Below, piece after piece: positions 24,513 to 25,154 of a stretch of DNA of 25,154 nt. The notes below the pieces were generated by a model that saw only the letters and a program-made list of their open reading frames with translations, was not told the origin of the DNA and did not search any database. The number at the start of each line of letters is the position of its first letter. The first letter of the stretch is position 1. The position numbers and the translations under genes are program-made. The DNA comes from a virus, in the IMG/VR virus record IMGVR_UViG_3300020442_003180, positions 1 through 25,154 of that record. One strand, 5' to 3'.

Positions 24513-25154
24513 TCAATTATTTTTATCATTTATACCAACATTACCAAGTGTACTTCCGTTTAAATAACCACTATTTACTTTTGTTTTTTTGATTTTATTG
24601 TAATAATCCATTGAGGTTTTCTTCCAAGGAACATAATAAGGACCCATGTTTTCTGGATTGGTTTGTTCTGTATTTATGTCATACATTGGTGTTGATAAAA
24701 TATTATCATCAATTTGGTGTTGATTGGTTTGGTTACTGGTTTTTTTCAAAGTTATTTTTAGAGTCGGAGTTGGTGTTGAGGTTGGAGTATCTTCGGGGGT
24801 TGGGGTTGGGGTTTCTTCGGTAGTCGGAGTTGGTGTTGGAGTATCTTCGGGGGTTGGGGTTGGAGTATCTTCGGGAGTTGGAGTCGGAGTTGGGGTTGGG
24901 GTATCTTCGGAAGTTGGAGTCGGAGTTGGGGTTGGGGTATCTTCGGGAGTTGGAGTCGGAGTTGGGGTTGGAGTATCTTCGGGAGTTGGAGTCGGAGTAT
25001 CTTCGGGAGTTGGAGTCGGAGTTGGAGTATCCTCAACTACATCTTCTATGAAGTCACCATCTTCTTGGAATTTATCAACAAATGGTAAATTATCTATCCA
25101 ATTTTTTTTTTCGGTAACTCTTCTCCAAGAGTCATTCTTCCACCTACCATAATG
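24513..25154 (-). CDS. C-terminal part of a protein with a Thr-Pro/Glu-Asp repeat (partial, runs off the right edge)
   Basis: The minus-strand frame is open from the window edge to the TGA at 24515-24513, giving 213 residues of a longer protein. It begins [19 protein letters not shown], continues through [19 protein letters not shown], then a repeat of TPTPTPED blocks of about 90 residues, and ends with an Asn/Lys/Tyr-rich tail ([18 protein letters not shown]). A TTG at 24749 could be mistaken for the start of a 78-aa gene, but the frame runs straight through the repeat into it. TP/ED repeats are flexible extended linkers in secreted and cellulosomal proteins. Here they would separate an unseen N-terminal part from a C-terminal 70-residue tail. 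The gene lies upstream of the sigma factor operon; its function is unknown. Confidence 0.8.
   Translation of the reverse strand, partial: HYGRWKNDSWRRVTEKKNWIDNLPFVDKFQEDGDFIEDVVEDTPTPTPTPEDTPTPTPEDTPTPTPTPTPEDTPTPTPTPTSEDTPTPTPTPTPEDTPTPTPEDTPTPTPTTEETPTPTPEDTPTSTPTPTLKITLKKTSNQTNQHQIDDNILSTPMYDINTEQTNPENMGPYYVPWKKTSMDYYNKIKKTKVNSGYLNGSTLGNVGINDKNN
24762..25034 (-). repeat. Degenerate tandem repeat coding for TP...ED blocks
   Basis: About nine blocks of three to five Thr-Pro pairs, separated by Glu-Asp (once Glu-Glu), are encoded in one frame on the minus strand. Block lengths differ by whole TP pairs (6 bp), which points to gain and loss of units by slippage. The plus strand reads as G-rich gttggggttggagtat-type DNA and is far higher in G+C than the rest of the window. 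It is not a CRISPR array: there are no unique spacers and the repeat is coding. Confidence 0.85.

Noticed and set aside
24513-24749. Separate 78-aa gene starting with TTG at 24749
   Set aside because: The frame is open upstream through the repeat to the window edge, and no ribosome site precedes the TTG.
24762-25034. CRISPR array
   Set aside because: There are no constant repeats with unique spacers; the units are coding and of variable length.
24724-25152. Plus-strand open frame coding for a Gly-Val/Ser-Ser repeat
   Set aside because: It is the complement of the TP/ED repeat. The minus-strand frame agrees with the direction of all neighbours, continues past both ends of the repeat with normal composition, and makes a plausible linker.

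Overview
The window is an AT-rich (by eye about 70% A+T) stretch of a contractile-tailed, T4-related bacteriophage genome. Every supported gene lies on the minus strand, so the cluster reads from right to left. The assignment rests on three readable relatives of T4 proteins: a late sigma factor of the gp55 type (23509-24225), the baseplate wedge protein gp25 (19273-19659), and the wedge protein gp6 (17289-19268, 659 aa, about the size of T4 gp6). No integrase, tRNA, rRNA, insertion sequence or CRISPR array was found. The host cannot be read from the sequence. Weak Shine-Dalgarno signals before several genes would fit a Bacteroidota host but do not prove it; an environmental (aquatic) phage is the best guess.

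Layout in transcription order. (1) 25154-24513: C-terminal part of a protein with a long Thr-Pro/Glu-Asp repeat. (2) 24479-23509: a small membrane-anchored protein and the gp55-like sigma factor. (3) 23480-20093: a small coiled-coil protein and a 994-aa baseplate hub/spike-like protein. (4) 20066-15441: a compact baseplate operon with a 134-aa unknown, gp25, gp6, a DNRLRE-like beta protein and a 196-aa unknown, with gaps of 1-4 nt or short overlaps. (5) 15425-5603: a 2535-aa multidomain tail/baseplate protein, a 221-aa and a 492-aa structural protein. (6) 5560-1490: a 1356-aa protein with a beta-propeller (FG-GAP repeats), an inserted Ser-Gly repeat, a dockerin-like pair of calcium loops, and a C-terminal module shared with the 492-aa protein. 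(7) 1440-1: a glycine-rich 274-aa unknown, a RuvC-like nuclease and the first 16 codons of another gene.

Working model (inference): the sigma factor directs late transcription of the tail genes. Hub, gp25 and gp6 build the baseplate. The large proteins downstream carry adhesion-type domains (FG-GAP propeller, dockerin, LamG, chitin-binding-like module, DNRLRE) and are good candidates for peripheral baseplate and host-recognition parts. This collection of carbohydrate-binding and cellulosome-type modules on one baseplate is the most unusual aspect of the window. The five AT-rich gaps between transcription blocks share a TATAAATAT/ATATTTATA element, the most likely control signal visible here. 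No gene-free stretch exceeds 300 bases; the largest gap is 68 bases.
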